Assembly (NCBI GenBank): GCA_028689055.1 | Contig: JAQTWZ010000006.1 | Coordinates: 1 to 64,000, forward strand | Length of the DNA stretch: 64,000 bases | Direction: 5' to 3' | DNA from: Sulfurimonas sp. | Lineage (GTDB): Bacteria; Campylobacterota; Campylobacteria; Campylobacterales; Sulfurimonadaceae | Shown here: positions 10,625 to 19,424 of the stretch, piece after piece | How the letters are laid out: every line of letters starts with the position of its first letter | Numbering within the stretch: position 1 is the stretch's first letter | Position numbers and translations under genes: made by a program | Notes under the pieces: model-generated | Seen by the model: only the letters and a program-made list of their open reading frames with translations | What the model was told of the DNA's origin: nothing | Database searches by the model: none

Positions 10625-10655
10625 TTTTACATCAAACACTTGGTTTGATGTAAAA
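10625..10655 (+). terminator. Terminator-like hairpin between serA and the porin gene
   Basis: TTTACATCAAAC pairs with GTTTGATGTAAA around a 5-base loop (ACTTG), a 12-bp stem. It sits between two convergent genes, so it may serve both. The plus-strand tract after it (CTTCTTTATTATT) is only partly T-rich. Confidence 0.55.
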
Positions 10656-10663
10656 CTTCTTTA

Positions 10664-12061
10664 TTATTCCCCACCTTTCCTTTGAGTCGAAAATTTATAC
10701 ACGAACTGAAAAAATAGTTTTGTCGCATCATTTTGTGCGATATTGTTTTTTGTAATAAAATCACCTGCATCAAGATACGTTCCTATTACAGTAAAACTTA
10801 AATTATCTGTGGCCGTATATTTGAGTGTAAGGTCGTATTCATTTCCTATTTCTGTATAGCTGTTTCCAGGATTGTTTTTATAGCCAAAGGTGTACCAGCT
10901 GTCTGTTGGTTCTGCAAGACTAAAGTTATGAAACGCAGCCTTTAGTGAAAGTTTTTTTGTAGGATTCATCCAATACATCGCTTGATAATCACGCATGTTA
11001 GACCAGATCATAATATCCATTCGTCCGTAGTTCGGACCTGTTTTACTTCCAAATGGCGTTTCAAATGTTCCTTTCGTGGTATCGTTTGGATTTGTATCTC
11101 CTGAGGCATAGAGTGTCCCTAGAGTAAAGTGCGTTTTGTATGTATCATCAAAATAGTAGCCTGCTTTTGCAACATAAGCGTAAGCATCGATATCTTTTTC
11201 TCCATATCTACCCGTAGCTTTGATATATGTGGCATCATAGATAAAACCAATACTTTCATCATAAGTACGTGCTCCCGCGTAATAGGCTTTTTCATAAGGC
11301 TTTACTTCATGAAAGAGACCATTTCTCCATGCGGCAAACGGTTCGATTTTGAAAGCATCTTTTTCATAGTGGCTATAGATTCCAGCACCTTGATAAACGT
11401 GTTTTTCGACGATACTAAAATCATCAGGAGCAATAGTTCTTGTCTGTCCATACCAAACATCAATGAAGTTTTTATCTACAGCATAGGAGAGATGCGCAGC
11501 ATCCCAAAAAAATCCTATTGTATTTCCCCATGCACCGGGAGCAAATATTCTTCTGTCCCCGTATTCAAGATTTAATCTTCCAAGGGAAAAAGTTAGCCCT
11601 GATGTAAGAAAGTTGTATTTGCGTATATAGGTTTCATGAAGCTCATGATGATCATCATAATAACTTGCACCATATTCATCCGCTGTACCTTTGTTCGCCA
11701 GAAAATCATCTGCTTGCAAAGAAGAGTCCCATGAGCGAGAGTCATACATATAGGCTTTTATCTCCCAATTCATAGCCGGCAGATAGGTGAAACCTGCAAG
11801 TATCTGATGGAGATAAAGTGTATCGTTTGAGACACCTTTAACATTGCCTTTTGCGTCTATTGCCGCATCACCGTAGGTGAGTTTGTTTACCCCATCGTAG
11901 CTATCTATGCGACCTCGATAATAACCATTAAAAACTAACGTCTCTTTTTCTTTTACAACCGAATCTGGAGTCTGAGCGTATGTGTTGTGCGTGAAAGCTA
12001 GCATGAGCAGTAAGAGTTTTGAGTAGTTTGTGATACTACTCACCCCAATATTTTTACGCAT
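10664..12061 (-). CDS. Outer-membrane porin, alginate-export (AlgE-like) type, copy 1
   Basis: Predicted beta-barrel outer-membrane protein. The track start at 12139 is too early: AGAAGGAAATATT precedes an ATG at 12061, giving 465 residues that begin MRKNIGVSS with a signal peptide ending near TYAQT. The mature part alternates aromatic strands and contains GRLNLEYGDRR and FAPGAWGN, close to the alginate_exp barrel family. It ends with an aromatic-rich strand (FFQFVYKF). It lies downstream of the RND pump genes but has its own upstream region behind a hairpin at 12166-12189. An identical copy is at 17889-19286. The solute is unknown; 'alginate export' names a fold family only. Confidence 0.8.
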   Translation of the reverse strand: MRKNIGVSSITNYSKLLLLMLAFTHNTYAQTPDSVVKEKETLVFNGYYRGRIDSYDGVNKLTYGDAAIDAKGNVKGVSNDTLYLHQILAGFTYLPAMNWEIKAYMYDSRSWDSSLQADDFLANKGTADEYGASYYDDHHELHETYIRKYNFLTSGLTFSLGRLNLEYGDRRIFAPGAWGNTIGFFWDAAHLSYAVDKNFIDVWYGQTRTIAPDDFSIVEKHVYQGAGIYSHYEKDAFKIEPFAAWRNGLFHEVKPYEKAYYAGARTYDESIGFIYDATYIKATGRYGEKDIDAYAYVAKAGYYFDDTYKTHFTLGTLYASGDTNPNDTTKGTFETPFGSKTGPNYGRMDIMIWSNMRDYQAMYWMNPTKKLSLKAAFHNFSLAEPTDSWYTFGYKNNPGNSYTEIGNEYDLTLKYTATDNLSFTVIGTYLDAGDFITKNNIAQNDATKLFFQFVYKFSTQRKGGE

Positions 12062-12165
12062 AATATTTCCTTCTTTATCGCTATATCTAAAATTATATAA
12101 CGATTTATATAAAATTACAAGTGTTATACTATTAAACAATGTATCAAAAAAATAAATGCAAATTT

Positions 12166-12189
12166 CATTCTCGCCTAGATGCGAGAATG
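12166..12189 (-). terminator. Terminator of the RND efflux operon, copy 1
   Basis: CATTCTCGC and GCGAGAATG form a perfect 9-bp stem with a 6-base loop just after the stop of the RND C-half. On the minus strand it is followed by AT-rich sequence containing a run of seven T's. It separates the pump operon from the porin gene. Confidence 0.75.
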
Positions 12190-12199
12190 GGGGAGGAAT

Positions 12200-13912
12200 T
12201 TATGGTTCGAAAATAGATACTGCTTTTTTCTCGTGGAAATGAAAGTGTTTTTCTAAGTCTGCGTTATAAAGCAAAACCGGAACGATAACAAGTGAAGCGA
12301 TAACAGCCGCAATGGTACCAAATATGAGAGAGACTCCAAGACCGCCAAATACTGCGTCTCCGGCTAGAAGGGTAGAAGCTAGGATAATGGCAGCAGCAGT
12401 TAAGAAGATTGGTTTAGCGCGTGTGGATGTAGCAAAGGCAATGGCTTCGGCTTTGTGCATACCTTTTTCGTGCATGAGCGACTTTGTAAAGTCTATCAGT
12501 AGAAGAGAATTACGTGAACTTATCCCGATAAGAGCGATAAATCCGATAAGAGAAGTTGCTGTTAGGAAAAAAGTATCATGTGTGAAAAGATCCATAATCC
12601 AGTGCCCAACGATAACCCCTATGATAGAGAGGAACGAACCAAGCAAAATGATACCGCTAAGTGTGTAGCTTTTGTAGTAGATAACCATAAGCAAAAAGAT
12701 AAGTACGAGTGCCGCTATAAACGCAGCTCCAAGTTCCACGAAGGTGTCGAGCGTGACTTCCATCTCACCATCCCAGATAAGTTTATAAATAGCTCCGCTT
12801 TGTTTATCTGTAAGCTCAAGGTTGAAAAGACCTATTTTTTCAATCTTATAAGTATCAGAAAAAGTATCTAAGATAATGTTTCTTGCTTCCATTAAAGGAT
12901 AGACTTGTGAAACCATATCCGTCTCAGCCATGACATTTGTCATCTGGTGCAGGTTTTTGTTCATGATCATAGGATTGGATTTTTTTGGTACAACGCTAAC
13001 AAGTTCTGTAATAGGAATCATCATTCCCATACTATTCATCAGTTTTAAAGATGCTAGTTTATATTTGACTGCGTTTATGTCTTTGGAGGTAAATTGTTTG
13101 GACTCTTGACTCAAAGAGAGATGTATAGGAATCTGATCATTATATTTATCTGAGTTTTTTACAGCAATCTGCATTCCTTCAAACGCAAGATAGAGGATGT
13201 CATTGAGTTGTTTGATAGAAACTCCGGAGAGAGAAACTTTTGTCGTGTCAACTTTAATTTCGTAGCTATCATAGATATAATCTTGCATGATATCAACATC
13301 TACTAAACCTTTTGTATTTTCAAATACATCGGCTACTCTGTTGGAGAGTGCACGGATTCCATCTGCATTTTCTCCATAAACTTCAGCGACAATAGCTGCC
13401 ATAACAGGAGGTCCTGCAGGTGGTTCGACAAAAGAGATTGAAGTGTTTTTATGGATGGCGGTACAGCTTTGCAAAATAAGCGGTCGCATTCTTTGAACCA
13501 TAAAATAAGAAGGCTCTTCTCTATCGTGTTTTTTTGTAAGGTTGAGGACTATTTCTGCAACATTTTCTGAGTTTTTGAAGTGAGAGCCTTTGATAAGCCC
13601 AGCAAAATCAAGGGGAGAGCCCATACCTAAAAAAACTTCCGTATCAAGAACTTCACTCTCTTTTTGTACAAATCCTACGACACAATCGCTTACTTCTTTC
13701 GTTTGAGAGATAGAGCTCCCCTCTGGAAGATCTATATAAATAGTAAAAGTGTCATTATTTTTTCCCGGAAGCATTTTTGCCAAAACCATCTTTGTAGGTG
13801 CAATCATCATAATAGAGAGGATAAACGCAAGTAAAGTACCAAGGAGAATCAATTTTCTTTGTGTAGCACTTTGAATACCTGACAATACTGCGTTTTCAAA
13901 TTTTTTAAACAT
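12200..13912 (-). CDS. RND efflux transporter, C-terminal half, copy 1
   Basis: 570 residues that match the second half of an AcrB-type inner-membrane proton antiporter. An N-terminal membrane helix (TM7, about residues 22-40) is followed by a large periplasmic porter/docking segment with LPEGSSISQTKEV, then helices TM8-12 in the last third. TM10 reads GISSRNSLLLIDF, where AcrB has a lysine (K940) in place of the arginine. The ATG overlaps the stop of the N-half gene by one base (TAATG), with AAGGAGACC as ribosome site. It must combine with the N-half to give a full 12-helix transporter. An identical copy lies at 19425-21137. Confidence 0.9.
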   Translation of the reverse strand: MFKKFENAVLSGIQSATQRKLILLGTLLAFILSIMMIAPTKMVLAKMLPGKNNDTFTIYIDLPEGSSISQTKEVSDCVVGFVQKESEVLDTEVFLGMGSPLDFAGLIKGSHFKNSENVAEIVLNLTKKHDREEPSYFMVQRMRPLILQSCTAIHKNTSISFVEPPAGPPVMAAIVAEVYGENADGIRALSNRVADVFENTKGLVDVDIMQDYIYDSYEIKVDTTKVSLSGVSIKQLNDILYLAFEGMQIAVKNSDKYNDQIPIHLSLSQESKQFTSKDINAVKYKLASLKLMNSMGMMIPITELVSVVPKKSNPMIMNKNLHQMTNVMAETDMVSQVYPLMEARNIILDTFSDTYKIEKIGLFNLELTDKQSGAIYKLIWDGEMEVTLDTFVELGAAFIAALVLIFLLMVIYYKSYTLSGIILLGSFLSIIGVIVGHWIMDLFTHDTFFLTATSLIGFIALIGISSRNSLLLIDFTKSLMHEKGMHKAEAIAFATSTRAKPIFLTAAAIILASTLLAGDAVFGGLGVSLIFGTIAAVIASLVIVPVLLYNADLEKHFHFHEKKAVSIFEP

Positions 13913-15504
13913 TAATGGTCTCCTTTTTCATTGTGATCTGGTTTTTTGAGCATTCTTACTGCGAGATACGGTGTAAATATATACGCTACAAAAAGTGAAG
14001 CGATAAGAGCTACAGGGACATTTGCAGGGATTGGTTTCATAAACTGCCCCATCATTTGTCCTACAAACGCCATAGGTACCATCGTCATGATGATAGCAAG
14101 TGTGGCTATATTTGTCGGCGGTCCTATTTCATCAGTTGCTTTTATCATCAGTTCATCAGGTGTTTCATGGATTGATTCGATGGAGTGATAGTGTCTGTGA
14201 ATGTTCTCAATAACAATAATAGCCGCATCAACGAGAAGCCCGAGTGAGAGTAAAAACGCAAAGAGGGTAATTCTATTGATAGTTTGTCCCGTGAGATAAG
14301 CGATAAAAAGGGTGATAGCCAAGATAGCCGGAACTGTAAAAGTGACGATAAGAGATTCTCTCCATCCAAGCACAAGAACAAGCAAAATTGCAATGATTAC
14401 GATAGATAAAAGTAGGTGAAATACAAGTTCGTTGACCGCTTCATTGGCTCTTTCTCCATCATTTCTAGTGATGACATAACTGATGCCGTTTTGTGCTAAA
14501 AACTCTTTGTAAATCTCTAGCTCTTTTTTCACCGCATCAGCAATGAGAACCGCGTTTGTACCTTGAAGTTTTGAGACGGTAAGCGTTACCTGCTCTTTCA
14601 TCGGAGTAAATTTGCCTGTTTCATCTTTGACACTAATAGTCGCTGATTTGAAGTTTTGTATATCATAAGAATCATCTATTTTCGCCACTTGCGAGAGATG
14701 GATAGGTGAGCCCATATATTGTGCGACGATGATATTGCCAATATCTTTAGAAGATTCTATTGCGTTTTCTACGCCCAACATCACGATAGTATTCTCTTTG
14801 CTTGTATTTTTTATAGCAGGAACACTGTATGCGAGTGATTGTACGGCTTGCGTTATTTGTCCCATTGAGAGGTTATAAGCTGAGAGTTTGTTCAAATCTA
14901 CTTCAATATTAAATTGGTGTTTATGTCCGCCTTTGAGTTGTGTGACGGCGACGTTATCAAGTCCGTTGATATGATGCTGGATTTTTTTGACTCTATCATA
15001 AAGTTCTGTGGTGCTCATGTCTTGAGTTTTTGAGAAAAACGCTACGGAAACTATAGGGATATCGATGTCTATATCCAAAGGTTTGATGATAGGATTCATT
15101 GCTCCTGCAGGAAGAATATCTAAGTTTTGCATGATTTTGTCATACACTTTTAGGTTTGAATCTTCTTTTTTTTCACCGATGTAAAACGCAGCCGTGATGA
15201 TGCCGACATTGTCCATAGCGCGGCCATAGATATGTTCAACACCTTTGACTTCTTTCATCTTGCGCTCAAGCGGTTGTACGATAACTTTTTGTATCTCAGC
15301 GGCACTTGCACCCGGAAGAGCTACGATAACAGTCGAACCGCTGACAACCATTTGCGGATTTTCTTCACGTGGCATCACCATCAGTGCTAGATATCCGATA
15401 GAGAGTAAAAATATACCCAGAACGATTGTAAGCGGATTTCTTAAAAATGTCTTCGCCAATTTACCGGCATAATCTGTTGGTACATAAGGTTTGGTATGTT
15501 TCAT
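13912..15504 (-). CDS. RND efflux transporter, N-terminal half, copy 1
   Basis: First half of an AcrB-type pump: TM1 near the start (TIVLGIFLLSIGYLALMV), a large periplasmic domain, then TM2-6. TM4 reads GLLVDAAIIVIENIHRH, with one aspartate where AcrB has two; this single-Asp form occurs in heavy-metal (CusA-like) and other RND groups. The track start at 15522 is a TTG inside the previous gene. AAGGTGGAG lies just ahead of the ATG at 15504, which I take as the start (530 residues). The protein ends after TM6 with a charged tail, where single-chain pumps continue into a cytoplasmic linker. Identical copy at 21137-22729. Confidence 0.9.
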   Translation of the reverse strand: MKHTKPYVPTDYAGKLAKTFLRNPLTIVLGIFLLSIGYLALMVMPREENPQMVVSGSTVIVALPGASAAEIQKVIVQPLERKMKEVKGVEHIYGRAMDNVGIITAAFYIGEKKEDSNLKVYDKIMQNLDILPAGAMNPIIKPLDIDIDIPIVSVAFFSKTQDMSTTELYDRVKKIQHHINGLDNVAVTQLKGGHKHQFNIEVDLNKLSAYNLSMGQITQAVQSLAYSVPAIKNTSKENTIVMLGVENAIESSKDIGNIIVAQYMGSPIHLSQVAKIDDSYDIQNFKSATISVKDETGKFTPMKEQVTLTVSKLQGTNAVLIADAVKKELEIYKEFLAQNGISYVITRNDGERANEAVNELVFHLLLSIVIIAILLVLVLGWRESLIVTFTVPAILAITLFIAYLTGQTINRITLFAFLLSLGLLVDAAIIVIENIHRHYHSIESIHETPDELMIKATDEIGPPTNIATLAIIMTMVPMAFVGQMMGQFMKPIPANVPVALIASLFVAYIFTPYLAVRMLKKPDHNEKGDH

Positions 15505-15514
15505 AGTCTCCACC

Positions 15515-16303
15515 TTAGTCAATGTCTATAGTTGCATACATGCCAGGATAAACAGCGTTATTTGTGTTTTTGAAAGATATTTTTATCTTAAATGTATGTG
15601 TCATCGGATTGGAGCTTGGGATAATCGCACTCACTGTTCCTATGCTTGTGATACCCAAAGATGGAATGTTGATTTTGACTTTTTTCCCAAGTTGTACAAG
15701 TGCAAGATTGTCCTCTGCGATTTCTGCAGATATTTTGAGATTACTCAAATCAGACAAAACAATCGCAGGCATTCCCGGCATAGCCATCTCTCCGACTTTG
15801 ATATTTTTGGAGATGACGACACCGTCATTTGGAGCTTGTACATTGAGGTAACGGTATTGATTTTTTACTTCAGCGAGTTGCGCTTTTGCCTGTTCTACTT
15901 GTTTGGCTGCGATGATAATCATATCGGCAAGATTTCTCTCTGCGAGCTCAAGATTTTCTACTTCGTATTTTGAGACCATATCTTTTTCCAGAAGTCTTTT
16001 GTGACGCTCAAGATTGAGTTTAATATTTGTGTATTGGTTTTGGTACATCTGCAGGCTCAGTTGCGCCTGAGAGATACCAAGCTGTACCTGCGTCATAGCA
16101 GAATCTATCTCTTTGGAATCAATCGTATATAAAAGCGCGTCTTTTTTGACATAATCGCCTTCAGAAACAGCGACTTGTGTCACAAATCCCATAAAACGGC
16201 TTGTTATCATTTTTTGGTTATCAGAAATGACACCTCCTGAGAGTGTTAATGTCTCTGCTAAAAGTGAAGCGCCAAGGGCTGCCAAAAGTAAAATTTTTCT
16301 CAT
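15515..16303 (-). CDS. Membrane fusion protein of the RND pump, copy 1
   Basis: Periplasmic adaptor that links the RND pump to the TolC-type channel. The 262 residues begin with a signal peptide (MRKILLLAALGASLLAE), followed by the lipoyl/barrel-sandwich halves (about 25-65 and 155-185) around a helical hairpin rich in Gln, Leu and Glu, then a beta-barrel domain. It is shorter than AcrA (about 370-400) because the membrane-proximal domain is reduced. It overlaps the TolC gene as ATGA and is ten bases ahead of the RND N-half. In this copy the upstream TolC gene is truncated, so its expression depends on readthrough. Identical copy at 22740-23528. Confidence 0.88.
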   Translation of the reverse strand: MRKILLLAALGASLLAETLTLSGGVISDNQKMITSRFMGFVTQVAVSEGDYVKKDALLYTIDSKEIDSAMTQVQLGISQAQLSLQMYQNQYTNIKLNLERHKRLLEKDMVSKYEVENLELAERNLADMIIIAAKQVEQAKAQLAEVKNQYRYLNVQAPNDGVVISKNIKVGEMAMPGMPAIVLSDLSNLKISAEIAEDNLALVQLGKKVKINIPSLGITSIGTVSAIIPSSNPMTHTFKIKISFKNTNNAVYPGMYATIDID

Positions 16304-16833
16304 TTGTTTTCTCCGTTTGCTAATTTTTCAAGTGCAAAAATTCTTTCATTTTTTTTGTTTTTCGTCATTTGTAACTGCAGTATCTTTTGAATCTGCTCTG
16401 ATTGTTTGATGATAACATCGCTCATGGAAGAGAGTTTTTCTCTGTATCTTCCTTCATAGTTTTTATAGATTTCATCTGCGAGTGTCAGCTCTTGTTCGAG
16501 AAAAGAGATCTCTTCATCAAAAGATGTGATTTCAGTTCGGATTTTCTCGACTTGCAAAGCTATGCCTTGACGGGCAAGTTCTAGCTGCGTTTTCGTTTTA
16601 AGTTTTTCTACTTGGGATTTTTCCAGTTGTGCATTATCCGCACCACCGTGGAAAATATTCCATGAGGCTCTTGCACCGATGGTATAAGCTCTATGGTCGA
16701 TAGCGTCACCTAAAAAAGTGTCATCAGCAGTTGAAGCTTCTGCAAAAGCACCTACAGTAGGGTAAAACGCAGCTTTTGAAACATCTAGCATATTCTCTTG
16801 TATCGCAAGACCTGTATTTGCTTTTTTGAGATC
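16300..16833 (-). pseudogene. TolC-family outer-membrane gene, 5'-truncated copy
   Basis: Contains codons 278-454 of the TolC-like gene that is intact at 23525-24889. The 5' part, including the signal peptide, the first alpha-barrel half and the promoter, is missing because the duplication unit ends here. The frame stays open beyond the junction into antisense serA, giving a 250-residue ORF (16300-17052) whose first 73 residues are unrelated to TolC. No signal peptide is present, so it should not reach the outer membrane. Confidence 0.93.
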
Positions 16834-17832
16834 TTGGCATGTGATATCATTACGATTCATACACCTAAAAATCAAGAGACTATCGGAATGATTGATGCAC
16901 AAGAGATTGCAAAAATGAAAGACGGTGTTGTTCTTATCAACTGTGCGCGAGGTGGTCTTTATAATGAAGAAGCGCTTTATAATGGTTTGACGTCTGGAAA
17001 AATCCGCTTTGCAGGTATTGATGTATTTAACAAAGAGCCGGCAACAGATCATCCTCTCCTTGATCTTGATAACGTCACAGTTTCACCACACTTAGGTGCA
17101 AACACATTTGAGTCACAGTACAATATCGGTACAGAAGCAGCGCAAAACGCAATTGAAGCAGCAAAAGGTATCTCATTCGCTCATGCAATGAATTTACCTA
17201 TTGATGAGAGTAAAATACCTTCATATGTAAAACCATTTTTAGAGATGGGACAAAAGATAGGTTTCCTTGCATCTCAAATGAATAAATCACAAATCATTGC
17301 TATCAAAGTAAGCGGGCAGGGTGATATCTCAAACTATGTTGAATCACTTTCTACTTTTGTAGCTGTTGGTGCTATGAGCCAAAACAGCGGTGATACTATC
17401 AACTATGTAAACGCAGAGTTTGTTGCAAAAGAAAAAGGGATCAAGATAGAGTCTGAAGCTTTGGCTGATTCATCTGTATTTAAAAATCTTATCACTGTGA
17501 AACTTACTACGGCTGAAGGAACAACATCCATCAGCGCTACCATTTTTGATGATGGTGTGAAACGTATGGTTGCCATTGATGGTTTTGATATAGAAGTAGC
17601 ACTCAAAGGCGATATGATCATGTTTAAAAACAGTGATGTACCGGGTGTTATCGGAAGTATTGGAACTACACTTGGCAAAAACAATGTAAATATTGCCGAC
17701 TTCTCTTTGGCTCGTAACAATAAAGCTCAAGCACTTGCTATCATTTTAGTTGATAGCCCGGTAGATGAAAAAACACTCAGCGAACTTGAGTCACTTGAAG
17801 CGTGTATCAGCGTAAACTACGTACGTCTGTAA
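16798..17832 (+). pseudogene. serA 3' fragment fused to antisense tolC codons
   Basis: From 16834 this repeats serA codons 197-528 without change. The preceding 12 codons are read from the complement of the TolC gene and supply a fortuitous ATG. The product would keep the catalytic residues equivalent to R235, E264 and H282 and the regulatory domains, but lacks GFGNIG and most of the substrate-binding domain. It should therefore be inactive as a dehydrogenase. There is no obvious ribosome site or promoter upstream. If expressed, the free ACT-containing fragment could in principle interact with intact SerA; that is speculation. Confidence 0.9.
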
Positions 17833-17849
17833 GTCAAACTTTCAAATTT

Positions 17850-17880
17850 TTTTACATCAAACACTTGGTTTGATGTAAAA
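17850..17880 (+). terminator. Terminator-like hairpin, copy 2
   Basis: Exact copy of the 10625-10655 hairpin, here between the serA fragment and the second porin gene. It may limit minus-strand readthrough from the porin gene toward the truncated tolC. Confidence 0.55.
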
Positions 17881-17888
17881 CTTCTTTA

Positions 17889-19286
17889 TTATTCCCCACC
17901 TTTCCTTTGAGTCGAAAATTTATACACGAACTGAAAAAATAGTTTTGTCGCATCATTTTGTGCGATATTGTTTTTTGTAATAAAATCACCTGCATCAAGA
18001 TACGTTCCTATTACAGTAAAACTTAAATTATCTGTGGCCGTATATTTGAGTGTAAGGTCGTATTCATTTCCTATTTCTGTATAGCTGTTTCCAGGATTGT
18101 TTTTATAGCCAAAGGTGTACCAGCTGTCTGTTGGTTCTGCAAGACTAAAGTTATGAAACGCAGCCTTTAGTGAAAGTTTTTTTGTAGGATTCATCCAATA
18201 CATCGCTTGATAATCACGCATGTTAGACCAGATCATAATATCCATTCGTCCGTAGTTCGGACCTGTTTTACTTCCAAATGGCGTTTCAAATGTTCCTTTC
18301 GTGGTATCGTTTGGATTTGTATCTCCTGAGGCATAGAGTGTCCCTAGAGTAAAGTGCGTTTTGTATGTATCATCAAAATAGTAGCCTGCTTTTGCAACAT
18401 AAGCGTAAGCATCGATATCTTTTTCTCCATATCTACCCGTAGCTTTGATATATGTGGCATCATAGATAAAACCAATACTTTCATCATAAGTACGTGCTCC
18501 CGCGTAATAGGCTTTTTCATAAGGCTTTACTTCATGAAAGAGACCATTTCTCCATGCGGCAAACGGTTCGATTTTGAAAGCATCTTTTTCATAGTGGCTA
18601 TAGATTCCAGCACCTTGATAAACGTGTTTTTCGACGATACTAAAATCATCAGGAGCAATAGTTCTTGTCTGTCCATACCAAACATCAATGAAGTTTTTAT
18701 CTACAGCATAGGAGAGATGCGCAGCATCCCAAAAAAATCCTATTGTATTTCCCCATGCACCGGGAGCAAATATTCTTCTGTCCCCGTATTCAAGATTTAA
18801 TCTTCCAAGGGAAAAAGTTAGCCCTGATGTAAGAAAGTTGTATTTGCGTATATAGGTTTCATGAAGCTCATGATGATCATCATAATAACTTGCACCATAT
18901 TCATCCGCTGTACCTTTGTTCGCCAGAAAATCATCTGCTTGCAAAGAAGAGTCCCATGAGCGAGAGTCATACATATAGGCTTTTATCTCCCAATTCATAG
19001 CCGGCAGATAGGTGAAACCTGCAAGTATCTGATGGAGATAAAGTGTATCGTTTGAGACACCTTTAACATTGCCTTTTGCGTCTATTGCCGCATCACCGTA
19101 GGTGAGTTTGTTTACCCCATCGTAGCTATCTATGCGACCTCGATAATAACCATTAAAAACTAACGTCTCTTTTTCTTTTACAACCGAATCTGGAGTCTGA
19201 GCGTATGTGTTGTGCGTGAAAGCTAGCATGAGCAGTAAGAGTTTTGAGTAGTTTGTGATACTACTCACCCCAATATTTTTACGCAT
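17889..19286 (-). CDS. Outer-membrane porin, alginate-export type, copy 2
   Basis: Identical in sequence to the gene at 10664-12061, with the same ATG choice (AGAAGGAAATATT ahead of it; the track start at 19364 is upstream of the promoter-like region). Its flanks are also identical, so both porin copies should carry the same promoter, which would raise gene dosage to two. It follows the intact pump operon of unit 2 after the 19391-19414 hairpin. Confidence 0.8.
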   Translation of the reverse strand: MRKNIGVSSITNYSKLLLLMLAFTHNTYAQTPDSVVKEKETLVFNGYYRGRIDSYDGVNKLTYGDAAIDAKGNVKGVSNDTLYLHQILAGFTYLPAMNWEIKAYMYDSRSWDSSLQADDFLANKGTADEYGASYYDDHHELHETYIRKYNFLTSGLTFSLGRLNLEYGDRRIFAPGAWGNTIGFFWDAAHLSYAVDKNFIDVWYGQTRTIAPDDFSIVEKHVYQGAGIYSHYEKDAFKIEPFAAWRNGLFHEVKPYEKAYYAGARTYDESIGFIYDATYIKATGRYGEKDIDAYAYVAKAGYYFDDTYKTHFTLGTLYASGDTNPNDTTKGTFETPFGSKTGPNYGRMDIMIWSNMRDYQAMYWMNPTKKLSLKAAFHNFSLAEPTDSWYTFGYKNNPGNSYTEIGNEYDLTLKYTATDNLSFTVIGTYLDAGDFITKNNIAQNDATKLFFQFVYKFSTQRKGGE

Positions 19287-19390
19287 AATATTTCCTTCTT
19301 TATCGCTATATCTAAAATTATATAACGATTTATATAAAATTACAAGTGTTATACTATTAAACAATGTATCAAAAAAATAAATGCAAATTT

Positions 19391-19414
19391 CATTCTCGCC
19401 TAGATGCGAGAATG
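19391..19414 (-). terminator. Terminator of the RND efflux operon, copy 2
   Basis: Exact copy of the 9-bp stem at 12166-12189, directly after the RND C-half stop on the minus strand. Confidence 0.75.
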
Positions 19415-19424
19415 GGGGAGGAAT

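Larger units (their letters stand above)
9609..16833. repeat. 7,225-bp tandem duplication, unit 1
   Basis: Unit 1 starts at codon 197 of serA and ends at codon 278 of the antisense TolC gene. Every ORF inside recurs in the ORF track exactly 7,225 bases further on with identical protein sequence. The nucleotide lines I compared around both ends and through the units also match. The two units abut with no spacer. Confidence 0.95.

Noticed and set aside
13900-13925. A simple sequencing frameshift as the cause of the split RND gene.
   Set aside because: Both units have the same sequence, each half has a well-spaced ribosome site and start, and the total length is complete. However, identical units are not independent evidence, so it stays as a stated refutation test.
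16828-16838. The duplication joint contains AGATCT, which could suggest a cloning or restriction-ligation chimera.
   Set aside because: Only the tolC parent has GATC at the breakpoint. The serA parent reads GATATTTTGG, with no matching site, so ligation of two cut ends does not explain it.
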